DNA of 64,000 nt from Thermohalobaculum sp039028795 (GCA_039028795.1 JBCCHJ010000026.1:1-64000), one strand, 5' to 3'; positions 1 to 8,364 are shown, counted from the stretch's first letter. Notes: generated from the letters alone by a model not told the origin. Numbers and translations: made by a program.

Positions 1-4
1 ACTA

Positions 5-127
5 ATGAATCAACTAGCAACAAACATAAATGTAGCATTACCGACTGGCTCGATTGAGAGCTATATTTCGTCGGTCAACCAAGTCCCTATCCTGTCTTTG
101 GAAGAAGAGCAGGTATTGGCGCGTCGG
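5..127 (+). pseudogene. rpoH: RNA polymerase sigma-32 (RpoH) N-terminal fragment
   Basis: An ATG-initiated frame encodes about 40 residues that look like the start of a heat-shock sigma factor: the segment around IESYISSVNQVPILSLEEE has the RpoH N-terminal pattern (..ldsYi..vn..P.LS.eEE..La.r). The similarity stops at about position 125, where the sequence becomes the antisense of an RNA helicase gene in mid-domain. The stretch is clearly more AT-rich than the following kilobases and looks gammaproteobacterial rather than alphaproteobacterial. The DNA-binding and core-binding regions of a sigma factor are missing, so no function is expected. Either a chimeric assembly end or a real rearrangement would explain it. 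The family assignment is from recall of RpoH sequences. Confidence 0.6.
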
Positions 128-1036
128 CCGGATCTGATCATTGCGGAACGCATCCAGCGTGGCCATACGCACCGACTGGTCCAGATCGCCGTGCAGGGAT
201 CCGACGTTATAGCCGTGCTTTTCCAGCGATTTGTGAACGATCGCCACATCGCGCTTGCGGTTGCAGAAGATGATCGCGTTGGTCAGCTTCTCACCTTCCG
301 CGTCGATCAACGCGCGCAGGCAGTTGCGTTTTTCTTTGTCTGCAACGTCCTTGCGGGTGGGTTTGATCTCGCAGACGCGTTGCTCAACAGTTTCTGCTGC
401 CGTCGCCTGACGGGCGACCTCGACCCGCACGGGATTTGACAGGAACGTGTCCGTGATCCGCGTAATCTCTGGCGGCATCGTCGCACTGAAGAACAATGTC
501 TGACGCGTAAAGGGTGTCAGCCCGAAAATCCGCTCGATATCCGGAATGAAGCCCATATCCAGCATCCGGTCGGCCTCGTCGACCACCATCACCTGGATGC
601 CGGTTAGCATCAGTTTGCCGCGCTCGAAATGATCCAGCAGACGCCCAGGCGTCGCGATCAGAACATCGACGCCCCGGTCGATCAACTTGTCCTGATCCTT
701 GAAGTTCACGCCGCCGATCAGCAGTGCCATGGAAAGCTTGTGATACTTGCCATAGGTCTCGAAATTCTCCGAAACCTGGGCGGCCAGTTCCCGCGTTGGG
801 CAAAGGATCAGACTGCGCGGCATCCGCGCCCGGGCCCGGCCCTTGGCCAGCGCCGTGATCATCGGCAGGGTGAATGATGCCGTCTTGCCGGTGCCGGTTT
901 GGGCAATGCCCAAGACATCGCGGCCCTGCAGGGCATGGGGGATAGCCTCCGCCTGAATAGGTGTGGGCTGAGTATAGCCTGCCTCTTCGACAGCCTTGAT
1001 GACCTTGGGATCAAGGTCGAGTTCTGAAAATAGCAT
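38..1036 (-). CDS. rhlE: DEAD-box ATP-dependent RNA helicase, 3'-truncated (RhlE type)
   Basis: ATP-dependent RNA helicase of the DEAD-box family, probably acting in ribosome assembly or RNA turnover. Visible motifs are the Q motif GYTQPTPIQ (residues 20-28), Walker A AQTGTGKT (45-52), PTRELA (~80-85), DEAD (153-156) and SAT (184-186). The second RecA domain begins (IIFCNRKRD, then SLHGD) but is lost after DAFRNDQIR at about residue 302. The ARGLD and HRIGRTGR motifs are absent, and the last ~30 codons read antisense through the RpoH-like fragment, so they are not native. Intact family members have over 400 residues. The start at 1036 is preceded by an AGAGG ribosome site. As it stands the protein would be inactive. 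Confidence 0.85.
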   Translation of the reverse strand: MLFSELDLDPKVIKAVEEAGYTQPTPIQAEAIPHALQGRDVLGIAQTGTGKTASFTLPMITALAKGRARARMPRSLILCPTRELAAQVSENFETYGKYHKLSMALLIGGVNFKDQDKLIDRGVDVLIATPGRLLDHFERGKLMLTGIQVMVVDEADRMLDMGFIPDIERIFGLTPFTRQTLFFSATMPPEITRITDTFLSNPVRVEVARQATAAETVEQRVCEIKPTRKDVADKEKRNCLRALIDAEGEKLTNAIIFCNRKRDVAIVHKSLEKHGYNVGSLHGDLDQSVRMATLDAFRNDQIRPTRQYLLFFQRQDRDLVDRRNIALNRASR

Positions 1037-1182
1037 GAAGCCTCTTTTGCGTGGTTGCGGCCAAATCTGGCCGCTGATCCGCGCGGCCCAGGAACCCGAA
1101 TTGGTTCCCCTGTCATTGCGAGCGCTATATGCGCAGAAGTCCCTGAAAAGTCAATGAATCCGTTTTGGACAGCATGTCGCGA

Positions 1183-1215
1183 TTGACAGCAGACGTTATT
1201 TCGAATATATTCGAA
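1183..1215 (+). promoter_or_regulatory. Sigma-70-like promoter overlapped by a 16-bp palindromic operator
   Basis: TTGACA at 1183-1188 and TATATT at 1206-1211 are separated by exactly 17 bp. A perfect 16-bp palindrome, TTCGAATATATTCGAA (1200-1215), covers the -10 box. The transcript would start just upstream of the permease gene at 1241. A palindrome of this size over the -10 is typical of operators for small dimeric repressors of the ArsR/SmtB kind, which often control this permease family. No such regulator lies beside the gene, so the identity of the repressor is inference. Confidence 0.6.
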
Positions 1216-1240
1216 TTAAGAAAAGCAGAAGGTGACTGCG

Positions 1241-2278
1241 ATGACAGACCTGGTTCTGAAACGTGCGAGCGATTTTTGGGAAGGCCTGAAAGGGTTTGAC
1301 CGGGTCTGGTTGCTGGTCATCGCAATTCCGATCCTGGTGATCGTGTTGGACCCCGCCCGATCAGGCGATGTTCTGGAAACCGCCGCCGATGCGTTCGCGG
1401 GCACGATGCCCTATATGGCCATCGCAATCCTGCTGATCGCCGGGCTGAAAGCGACCGGGGCCGAGGGCGTGGTCGCCAAAGCCTTCCAGGGCCGCGAAAC
1501 CCGGATGATCGTCTTGGCCGCCCTGGTTGGCGGTCTGGCGCCGTTCTGTTCGTGCGAGGTGATCCCCTTTGTCGCCGCTTTGTTGGCGGCAGGCACGCCA
1601 TTGTCGGCGGTCATGGCATTCTGGCTCGCTTCTCCGCTGATGGACCCGCCTGCATTCGCCATCACCACGGGCGCCTTGGGCGTGGAATACGCCATCGGAA
1701 AAACGGCTGCGGCGGTTGGCCTGGGGCTGGCCGGGGGCTTCGCTATGCAGGCTATGGTCAGCGCCGGATTGTTCGCCAACCCACTGAAACCACAAAAATC
1801 CTCCTGCTATGGCTGCGGCCCTAATCCGATGAACAGCGCCCCGGTCTGGAAATTCTGGCAGGAAGCGCCCCGGGTGAAGGCTTTTGGAACCACGGCATGG
1901 GAACAAGCGCTGTTCCTGGGCAAATGGCTCGCCTTGGCCTACCTGTTGGAAGGCTTGATGATCCACTACGTGCCTGCCCAGGCGGTCGGCTCGGTCGTGG
2001 GTGGAGAAGGTATCTGGCCGATCGTCGTAGGCGCACTTGTTGGCGCGCCTGCCTATCTGAACGGCTATGCGGCTCCGGCCCTGGTCGCCGCTTTAATGGA
2101 ACAGGGGATGAGCCCGGGTGCCGCCATGTCCTTCATGGTCGCAGGCGCGGTAAGTTGCATCCCGGCAATGGCCGCAGTCTTTGCCCTGGTTCGTCGAGAG
2201 GTCTTTGCAACTTACATCGCCTTTGGGATCATCGGGGCGATCGTATCGGGTCTACTGTTTGCCGCGGTTATGGGGTAG
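1241..2278 (+). CDS. ArsP/DUF318-family permease
   Basis: Polytopic inner-membrane permease of 345 residues in the ArsP_1 (DUF318) family, whose characterised members export trivalent organoarsenicals or are linked to metalloid resistance. Family signatures are GGLAPFCSCEVIPF (Cys ~103 and ~105), SPLMDPPAF, a cytosolic CYGCGP cluster near residue 195, and a second repeat with GAPAYLNGYAAPALV followed by SCIPAM. About eight hydrophobic segments form two inverted halves. The ATG at 1241 is preferred over a GTG at 1232 because the AGAAGG ribosome site (1227-1232) overlaps that GTG. It is a single-gene unit behind the palindrome-containing promoter. The substrate is unproven; arsenic or another thiophilic ligand is the family-based guess. 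Confidence 0.8.
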   Translation: MTDLVLKRASDFWEGLKGFDRVWLLVIAIPILVIVLDPARSGDVLETAADAFAGTMPYMAIAILLIAGLKATGAEGVVAKAFQGRETRMIVLAALVGGLAPFCSCEVIPFVAALLAAGTPLSAVMAFWLASPLMDPPAFAITTGALGVEYAIGKTAAAVGLGLAGGFAMQAMVSAGLFANPLKPQKSSCYGCGPNPMNSAPVWKFWQEAPRVKAFGTTAWEQALFLGKWLALAYLLEGLMIHYVPAQAVGSVVGGEGIWPIVVGALVGAPAYLNGYAAPALVAALMEQGMSPGAAMSFMVAGAVSCIPAMAAVFALVRREVFATYIAFGIIGAIVSGLLFAAVMG

Positions 2279-2281
2279 CGA

Positions 2282-2920
2282 CTACTCGCACACTTCGCGA
2301 TGACCGATTGTGCCTTCTGGTGCCCAGCAAGGAGCACTACCACCAGATTTCACCAACTGCCCGAGATAAAATCGAGCCTTGCAGACAGGTTGGCCTTCAA
2401 CCAACTTCATCACGATACCTTCAGCCATTTCGAAGTCTCCACTACCTTCAAATCTGTTAATAAAAAAATCTTTTATTAAAGTGCTGTTGATCGCAATAAA
2501 GTAAATTTTATTATTGAAGTCTGTAATAGATAACCAGTCACTTATATTTTGTATATATAGGTGCTTATCAGAAGAGCATTTATTATCTTTACCATGTATT
2601 AATTCAGAGGTGTGCCTAACTCGATTACACATGCCATATCGGCTTGGTGCCGACCATAAAAATCGATCATTCTGAAAATTATCAAAAGATTTAATGTTAT
2701 TTCTATGTGACTTTATATATTTTATCCCGTCATCAGATAGGTCTTCTACTCCTTTGTGTGAGTGCCGCATAAGGATCAGATAACCACCATCCGAATCCAT
2801 GCTTTCTATCAATGCATTGCGATTTTTCTGATCAAGTTCAATGATGGATCTGCACTCGGCATGCGCTGCTCTTATCAAACAAGTTGTAAAAACTAGATAG
2901 ACAATGAAACATCTAAACAT
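2282..2920 (-). CDS. Secreted histidine-phosphatase-like protein, AT-rich
   Basis: A 212-residue protein with a Sec signal peptide (hydrophobic residues 4-17, cleavage likely after AHA at 19-21). Just inside the mature part is LILMRHSHKG, which resembles the RHG catalytic core of the histidine phosphatase superfamily, and a WSAPSRYGMCNRVRHTSE segment could fit the later SxxxRxxxT region. Residues that would make up the remaining active site are not obvious. Codon use is strikingly AT-rich (many Ile, Asn and Lys codons of A/T type) next to its GC-rich neighbours, and the 150 bp upstream are also AT-rich, which suggests recent acquisition. It is convergent with the permease, only 3 bp away. Function unknown. 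Confidence 0.6.
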   Translation of the reverse strand: MFRCFIVYLVFTTCLIRAAHAECRSIIELDQKNRNALIESMDSDGGYLILMRHSHKGVEDLSDDGIKYIKSHRNNIKSFDNFQNDRFLWSAPSRYGMCNRVRHTSELIHGKDNKCSSDKHLYIQNISDWLSITDFNNKIYFIAINSTLIKDFFINRFEGSGDFEMAEGIVMKLVEGQPVCKARFYLGQLVKSGGSAPCWAPEGTIGHREVCE

Positions 2921-3074
2921 CTCTAATATCCTGAAAATTTTGGTATACCTATTAGGATATTATATAACAAAAATGAAAAAGAATCTAGGTCCGATCGAGC
3001 TTAGCTGGGTTTGAAGACAAAGTTTACAGTTCTCAGCAAACTGCCATATAGCATTTACTCCATCTGAATTTTCA

Positions 3075-4682
3075 TCAGGCAAGCGTCTCTTTAGTCGTGC
3101 TCAGCTTGATGTCCGGGAAATCCCGCTCGACCCGGTCGATGTCCCATTGCAGGCGCGTCATATAGACAGGGTCGCCATCATGGTCCAAGGCCATCTGGCC
3201 TTTGTTCTTGTTGATGAAATCTTCCAGTTTGTCCTTCGGTCCAGAGATCCACCTGGCTGACACGTATTGCGTTGCCTCAAACCGCACGGGCAGGTCGTAT
3301 TCCAACTCGATCCGGCTGGCCAGGACCTCGAACTGCAACTGGCCGACAACACCAATGATCCAACCTGCACCGATATTCGGTTTGAACAGCTTCGCCGCGC
3401 CTTCCTCGGCGAACTGCGTCAGCGCTTTATCCAGGTGCTTGGCCTTCAAAGGATCTGCCGCGCGGACGTTCTGCAAAAGCTCAGGCGCAAAGGACGGAAT
3501 GCCCGTGAAGCGTAGGGCCTCACCTTCCGTCAAAGCATCGCCAATCCGCAACTGCCCATGGTTGGGAATGCCAATGATATCTCCGGCCCAGGCGTCCTCG
3601 GCGATCTCGCGGTCCGAGGCGAGGAACAATACCGGATTCGAAATCGCCATCGGCTTCTTCACCCGGACATGGTGCAATTTCATGCCTCGATTGAAGTGAC
3701 CGGAACAAAGCCGCACAAAGGCCACCCGGTCCCGGTGCTTGGGGTCCATATTGGCCTGGACCTTGAAGACGAAGCCGGACACCTTTTTCTCATCAGCACC
3801 GACCTGCCGTCCATCGGTCATCCGCGGCTGCGGCGGAGGCGCGTATTCAGCGATGCCTTGCATCAGTTCCTGCACACCAAACGAATTGATGGCCGAGCCG
3901 AACCAGATCGGCGTCAAATGCCCTTCAAGAAAGGATTGCGCATCAAAGGGTGGCAGCAATTCGCGCGCCATCTCAACCTCTTCGCGCAACTGCTCCAACA
4001 GATGCTCGGGCACATGATCGGCCAAGCGCGGGTCATCCAGCCCGTCCAAAGACACTGCTTCGGCAGTCACATTCCGATCCGCCCGGTCCATGATCAGCAG
4101 GCGGTCCCGTAACAGATCGTAGGATCCGATGAACTCGCGGCCCACACCGATAGGCCAAGAGACCGGGGCGACATCCAAAGCCAGCGATTCCTGAATTTCA
4201 TCAATAATCTCAAAGGTGTCGCGGCTTTCCCTGTCCATCTTGTTGCAGAAGGTCAGGATCGGCAGATCGCGCAGGCGGCACACCTCGAACAGTTTCTTGG
4301 TCTGGCTTTCCACACCCTTGGCGCCATCGATCACCATGATCGCTGCATCCACGGCCGTCAGAGTCCGATACGTATCCTCGGAAAAATCCGAGTGGCCCGG
4401 CGTGTCGATCAGATTGAACCAATGCGTGCCATAGGGAAACGACATCGCCGACGCGGACACGGATATCCCGCGATCCTGCTCCATCTTCATGAAATCCGAC
4501 CGGGTGCGCCTGGCCTCGCCCTTAGCACGCACCTGGCCCGCCATCTGAATCGCGCCGCCGTAAAGCAGCAGCTTTTCGGTCAGCGTCGTCTTTCCCGCAT
4601 CAGGGTGCGAGATGATGGCAAAGGTCCGGCGCCGCTGAATCTCGGGCGGCAGGACGGGCGTGTTATGTCCGGCGTCAGGCAT
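3075..4682 (-). CDS. prfC: Peptide chain release factor 3
   Basis: RF3 is the cytosolic translational GTPase that recycles RF1/RF2 from the ribosome after termination. The 535 residues match the family's usual ~530. GTPase motifs are plain: P-loop SHPDAGKTTLTEK near the N-terminus, the switch I region with RGISVSASAMSF, DTPGHSDFSEDTYR (G3) and NKMD (G4). The C-terminal EF-G-like domain ends with IKLSTTKETLA. The start at 4682 (MPDAGHNTPV) leaves about 20 residues before the conserved RRRTFAIISHPD; a frame 16 codons longer exists but adds only Ala/Arg-rich sequence. Neither start has a strong ribosome site. It stands alone, with no co-transcribed translation genes. Confidence 0.95.
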   Translation of the reverse strand: MPDAGHNTPVLPPEIQRRRTFAIISHPDAGKTTLTEKLLLYGGAIQMAGQVRAKGEARRTRSDFMKMEQDRGISVSASAMSFPYGTHWFNLIDTPGHSDFSEDTYRTLTAVDAAIMVIDGAKGVESQTKKLFEVCRLRDLPILTFCNKMDRESRDTFEIIDEIQESLALDVAPVSWPIGVGREFIGSYDLLRDRLLIMDRADRNVTAEAVSLDGLDDPRLADHVPEHLLEQLREEVEMARELLPPFDAQSFLEGHLTPIWFGSAINSFGVQELMQGIAEYAPPPQPRMTDGRQVGADEKKVSGFVFKVQANMDPKHRDRVAFVRLCSGHFNRGMKLHHVRVKKPMAISNPVLFLASDREIAEDAWAGDIIGIPNHGQLRIGDALTEGEALRFTGIPSFAPELLQNVRAADPLKAKHLDKALTQFAEEGAAKLFKPNIGAGWIIGVVGQLQFEVLASRIELEYDLPVRFEATQYVSARWISGPKDKLEDFINKNKGQMALDHDGDPVYMTRLQWDIDRVERDFPDIKLSTTKETLA

Positions 4683-4745
4683 GGGCGCGGCTATAGCCGC
4701 TGCCGGGCGCGCCGCCAAGCCCCGTCGCACCTGCCTTTGTTCGCA

Positions 4746-5015
4746 TCAGCAGTCCAGTCGATCGACTTCAGAACGACGCTCGGCCGAGAGCAGTTCATGC
4801 TGACAAAGCGTGCTGATCTCGACCAAGGCTGCGCGAACTTCCTCCGCGGGCTCACGGTTGGCTATTGTCACGACCAAATCTTTGGCCGCCGATTTGGCAA
4901 CGGTGACGACCTCGCGATCAGGCAGATCGCACAGCATTAAAAGATAAGACGCGAAGGCGTCCTGAAACATTTGGGCAGACGCGGTGCGCCCGCCCTCGGA
5001 ATCCGAGGTTGGCAT
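4746..5015 (-). CDS. Small hypothetical protein, 89 aa
   Basis: A short acidic, mostly helical frame with no family I recognise. The N-terminus is Ser/Gly/Asp-rich, followed by SYLLMLCDLPDREVVTVAK and a second predicted helix EEVRAALVEISTLCQHELLS. There is no signal peptide or membrane segment; three Cys are scattered. An AGGACC ribosome-site-like sequence lies about 8 bp before the ATG. It precedes prfC on the same strand by ~60 bp and could be co-transcribed with it. Codon usage resembles that of the neighbours, which supports a real gene, but the evidence is modest. Confidence 0.5.
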   Translation of the reverse strand: MPTSDSEGGRTASAQMFQDAFASYLLMLCDLPDREVVTVAKSAAKDLVVTIANREPAEEVRAALVEISTLCQHELLSAERRSEVDRLDC

Positions 5016-5153
5016 AGCCAGGGTCCTGTAGTTTTGAATTTAGGGTGGTTCCGGCAGCTTACGTATACGTCAACTAGCCCAACGCAAGATATTTTGACTG
5101 TACGATCAAATCTGCCCCATGAATTCCGCAGATCTGGCCCAATCGCGGCCCAA

Positions 5154-6260
5154 TCACAGGAAAGGCAGCTTGCGCATTTCGCCCGAACATCCCCTGCCAT
5201 CTGGCAAGACCACCTGCACTTCCTCGCCAGGCTGCAGGTCGCGGCTGACCAGACACATCCCAATATTCGTCTTAAGTCGCGGCGACCAGGCGGTTGCCGT
5301 AAGAAGACCCATATCCTCGCCATCCTTGCGGATTGATCCTTTGCGGTCGAAATATCCAACTTGGTCATCAAATTCGAAGGCGACGCCCAACTGGTGTCTG
5401 CGTGGCCCTTCAGACTTGATCCGCCTCAGGGCTTGAATGCCGATACATTCGTCCGGGCTTTCAATATCTACAAAGCGTCCCATACGAACTTCGAATGGGT
5501 TTGTTTCGTCGTCCGTATCTCCGCCCCAGGATAGCAGTCCTGATTCTATGCGCTCAGCCGGCGTCGGATTGCCGGGGCCGATATCCCAGGGCTGGCCTGC
5601 TTCTTTGACCATGTTCCAAAGTTCAACGCCGCGGGTGCCGTCCATCAGGTATAGCTCGAACCCTCCCTGCTTGGACCACCCTGACCGGGCCACCATCAGG
5701 GGAATGTCCTCCAATGTGCGCTCGACGATCTGAAAATGACCAATGTCGCGAATGTCGTCACCGAAGAGGGCCGCGATCACGTTTTCTGCCATAGGCCCCT
5801 GCACAGCCAGGGGCGACACATCCGGCTCGAACACCGCGACATTCAGTTGCCGGTCGCCCGCAATTGCCCGCGTCCACAGCGCCATGTCGGAATCCGCGAT
5901 CGAGAACCAGAAACGGTCGTCCTCCAGCTTCAGAAGAATGGGGTCATTGATCAATACGCCGCGATGATCACAGACGGGCACATACCAGCCCTGACCCACG
6001 GCCTGGTTACAGACCTGGCGGGGCACCAATGTCTGGGCCAGGCGGGCCGCGTCCGGGCCAATAAGCTCTACCTGGCGTTCAACGGCCACATCCCACATGG
6101 ATACACCATTGATCAGCCGCCAATATTCGGCCTTTGGATCGCCATAGCCGGTGGGCATCATCATGTGGTTGTAGGGCGTGAAAGACCTGACGCCCTCGGC
6201 AACGGTTGCCTCGAAGAATGGGCTGCGGCGGACACGTGGGCTGGGCGAGATCTGGAACAT
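5154..6260 (-). CDS. DmdA-like aminomethyltransferase (GcvT family)
   Basis: A 368-residue folate-dependent methyltransferase-like protein of the GcvT/DmdA family. Segments match the layout of DMSP demethylase DmdA: YNHMMMPT near residue 38, WDVAVERQVEL, then VLINDPILLKLEDDRFW, SIADSD, EPDVSPLAVQGP, ARSGWSKQGGFE and ERIESGLLSWGGD. DmdA transfers a methyl group from dimethylsulfoniopropionate to tetrahydrofolate. Paralogues of unknown substrate share these motifs, so DMSP activity is plausible but not shown; true DmdA usually has NHMLLPT. The ATG at 6260 has a clear AGGGGA ribosome site 8 bp upstream, whereas upstream in-frame ATGs do not. It is divergent from an ABC ATPase gene with a 113-bp shared control region. 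Confidence 0.75.
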   Translation of the reverse strand: MFQISPSPRVRRSPFFEATVAEGVRSFTPYNHMMMPTGYGDPKAEYWRLINGVSMWDVAVERQVELIGPDAARLAQTLVPRQVCNQAVGQGWYVPVCDHRGVLINDPILLKLEDDRFWFSIADSDMALWTRAIAGDRQLNVAVFEPDVSPLAVQGPMAENVIAALFGDDIRDIGHFQIVERTLEDIPLMVARSGWSKQGGFELYLMDGTRGVELWNMVKEAGQPWDIGPGNPTPAERIESGLLSWGGDTDDETNPFEVRMGRFVDIESPDECIGIQALRRIKSEGPRRHQLGVAFEFDDQVGYFDRKGSIRKDGEDMGLLTATAWSPRLKTNIGMCLVSRDLQPGEEVQVVLPDGRGCSGEMRKLPFL

Positions 6261-6373
6261 TGATGGCTTCCCCTGAGGATTCTCCATCTTTTGTATGTGG
6301 AATCGGGCCCGCATCTATAAGAAATCGACCGGTTCTTGCACCATTCGCGACCCGTTGCTAACTGAATGCCAGA

Positions 6374-7501
6374 GTGAACTTGTCGGGAAACAGCTTGTCC
6401 GATCGAACTGATACCGCGCGGCTCAGCCTGCAGGGGCTGCACTGTGCATTTGGCGCGGTTCAGGCCGTTCAGGATGTCTCACTGGACGTGGCACCCGGAG
6501 AGATCGTTTGCCTTCTAGGCCCCTCAGGCTGCGGCAAGACGACAACCCTGCGCGTGGCAGCGGGGGTGGAACGTCAGCAACAAGGCCGCGTGCTGGTCGA
6601 CGGCCAGGTCGTGTCCGACGGCCCTGTGCATAACCCGCCCGAAGCGCGATCAATTGGCCTGATGTTCCAGGATTTTGCACTGTTCCCGCATCTGACAGTG
6701 GTGGAAAACGTGGCCTTTGGCTTGAAGGGCAGGGATCGCGGATCGGTGGCCCATGATTATCTGGCCCGCGTTGGTCTGCCGGGCTTCGAAGGTAAATATC
6801 CGCATATGCTCTCGGGCGGGGAACAACAGCGCGTGGCCCTGGCAAGGGCGCTGGCGCCAAACCCGCGTGTCATGCTGATGGATGAGCCGTTCAGCGGGCT
6901 CGACAATCGCCTGCGCGACGAGGTCCGCGACGAGGCGCTGTCGATCCTCAAGGCCGAAGGCGCTGCGGTTCTGCTGGTCACGCACGAGCCTTACGAGGCG
7001 ATGCGCATGGCAGACCGTATCGCCTTGATGCGGGCAGGACGCATTGTTCAGATCGGCGCGCCTTACGAGATTTATAACGCGCCGGTAGATCGGGAAGCCG
7101 CGGGGTTCTTTTCGGACATCAACACTGTGCATGGGGTTGTGCAAAACCGTCAAACCCAGACGCCTTTCGGTCTTTTCCAGGCCCCGGGCCTTGTCGACGA
7201 GGCGGATGTCGAGATTATCGTCCGGCCACAGCACTTGAAGATCTCCGATGAAAATCCTGGAAATAATGCAGAAAATGGTGTGCCGGCCCGCGGCGTTGTC
7301 GAACGCGCGCGCTTTATTGGCGCTGAAAGCCTGATCGAGGTGCGCATGGACCATGATGGTGGGATTTTGCGGGCCACGGTACCCCACGCATTCCTGCCGG
7401 ATCAGGGCACGCCGGTCTGGCTCAGCATGCGGCGCGACTGCTGTTTTGTCTTCCCTTGCAAGGCACAATCGCGTGTTGCGTCGCCATTTGCCGCAGAATA
7501 A
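6374..7501 (+). CDS. ABC transporter ATP-binding protein, FbpC/PotA-like
   Basis: Cytosolic ATPase of the importer type that drives uptake of iron(III), spermidine or similar solutes. It has Walker A GPSGCGKTT (~53-61), a Q-loop in MFQDFALFPHLTV, the signature LSGGEQQRVALARAL, Walker B VMLMDEP, the D-loop SGLDNRLRDEVR and the switch His in LLVTHEP. The C-terminal ~120 residues resemble a TOBE regulatory domain (IVRPQHLKI). The length of 375 fits FbpC. No permease or binding-protein gene is adjacent, so its partners must lie elsewhere. The start codon is GTG with a weak ribosome site. The nearest neighbour is the divergent DmdA-like gene. Confidence 0.85.
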   Translation: MNLSGNSLSDRTDTARLSLQGLHCAFGAVQAVQDVSLDVAPGEIVCLLGPSGCGKTTTLRVAAGVERQQQGRVLVDGQVVSDGPVHNPPEARSIGLMFQDFALFPHLTVVENVAFGLKGRDRGSVAHDYLARVGLPGFEGKYPHMLSGGEQQRVALARALAPNPRVMLMDEPFSGLDNRLRDEVRDEALSILKAEGAAVLLVTHEPYEAMRMADRIALMRAGRIVQIGAPYEIYNAPVDREAAGFFSDINTVHGVVQNRQTQTPFGLFQAPGLVDEADVEIIVRPQHLKISDENPGNNAENGVPARGVVERARFIGAESLIEVRMDHDGGILRATVPHAFLPDQGTPVWLSMRRDCCFVFPCKAQSRVASPFAAE

Positions 7502-7611
7502 TGCGATTTAACCATTTTAGGCCCCTTGGACAGGGGCTGTGGATGGTCTAAGTCATCTGACAGAGAGAAATCAGCGGGCGTTTGCCGTCCGACAATGCGG
7601 GAGGTCCGGAT

Positions 7612-7860
7612 ATGGTCCCCAATATGATGCCGATGTTCATCAACAATATCGGACCGCTGGGTCTGATCGTGATCCTGGTGGTGGTTCTGCTGCTGTTCGG
7701 CCGTGGCAAGATCCCGGCCCTGATGGGCGATGTTGCCAAGGGTATCAAGAGCTTCAAGAAGGGCATGAAAGAAGAGCCTGAAGAAGCTGAAGCCAAACTG
7801 GAAAAGCAAGCCGACGAGGCTATCGACGTCACGCCTTCGAACGAGAAGAAAGAGGCCTAA
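7612..7860 (+). CDS. tatA: Twin-arginine translocase subunit TatA
   Basis: TatA forms the size-variable pore of the Tat pathway for folded proteins. After a short N-terminus comes IGPLGLIVILVVVLLLFGRGKIP, that is one transmembrane helix, the FGRGKIP hinge and an amphipathic helix (ALMGDVAKGIKSFKKG), then an acidic tail. The length is 82 residues. The ATG at 7612 follows GGGAGG at 7599-7604 with ideal spacing; an in-frame TTG 10 codons upstream lacks one. It is the first gene of a tatABC-DUF815 operon. A small hairpin with GCCCC/GGGGC arms lies upstream at about 7523-7539. Confidence 0.95.
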   Translation: MVPNMMPMFINNIGPLGLIVILVVVLLLFGRGKIPALMGDVAKGIKSFKKGMKEEPEEAEAKLEKQADEAIDVTPSNEKKEA

Positions 7861-7890
7861 GGGTCTCGATCGCACGGCGGAGCGTAATTC

Positions 7891-8364
7891 ATGCTCGATA
7901 TGGGCTGGACCGAGATCCTGGTTATCGGGGTCGTCGCACTGATCGTGGTGGGTCCCAAGGATCTGCCGCGGATGCTGCGCACGCTTGGTCAGTATGCGGG
8001 CAAGATGCGCGGCATGGCGCGTGAATTCCAGCGGTCGATGGATGACGCGGCGCGCGAGGCGGATCTGGCCGAGTTGAAAGATGTCGGCAACGCCCTGAAC
8101 GATGTTCGCAAGATCCAGTCTGACGCCAAGGGTGCGATCACACAGGGCCTGGCCAAAATCGATCGCGAAATCGACGAAGCCGCGGATCTGGAAGAAAAGT
8201 CCACGCCCGTGCCAGAACCCAGGAAAGTTGAAGATCCTTTGAAGAGCTTCACCAGCTCGTCCGGCCCCGTGGACAAGCCGGACCTTGCAGCCGCGCAGGC
8301 ATCGGCTGATCCTGCGCCCGAGGCGGCAGAGACGATCCCGGAAAAGACCGCGAGCAGCGGATGA
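7891..8364 (+). CDS. tatB: Sec-independent translocase subunit TatB
   Basis: TatB docks with TatC to form the twin-arginine signal-peptide receptor. The N-terminus MLDMGWTEILVIGVVALIVVG carries the conserved Glu at position 8 and the membrane helix, followed by PKDLPRMLRTLGQ and a long amphipathic helix (to ~residue 85). The C-terminal half is a Pro/Ala/Glu-rich flexible tail typical of alphaproteobacterial TatB. GGAG precedes the ATG. It sits 30 bp after tatA and overlaps tatC by 4 bp (ATGA), which indicates translational coupling. Confidence 0.95.
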   Translation: MLDMGWTEILVIGVVALIVVGPKDLPRMLRTLGQYAGKMRGMAREFQRSMDDAAREADLAELKDVGNALNDVRKIQSDAKGAITQGLAKIDREIDEAADLEEKSTPVPEPRKVEDPLKSFTSSSGPVDKPDLAAAQASADPAPEAAETIPEKTASSG

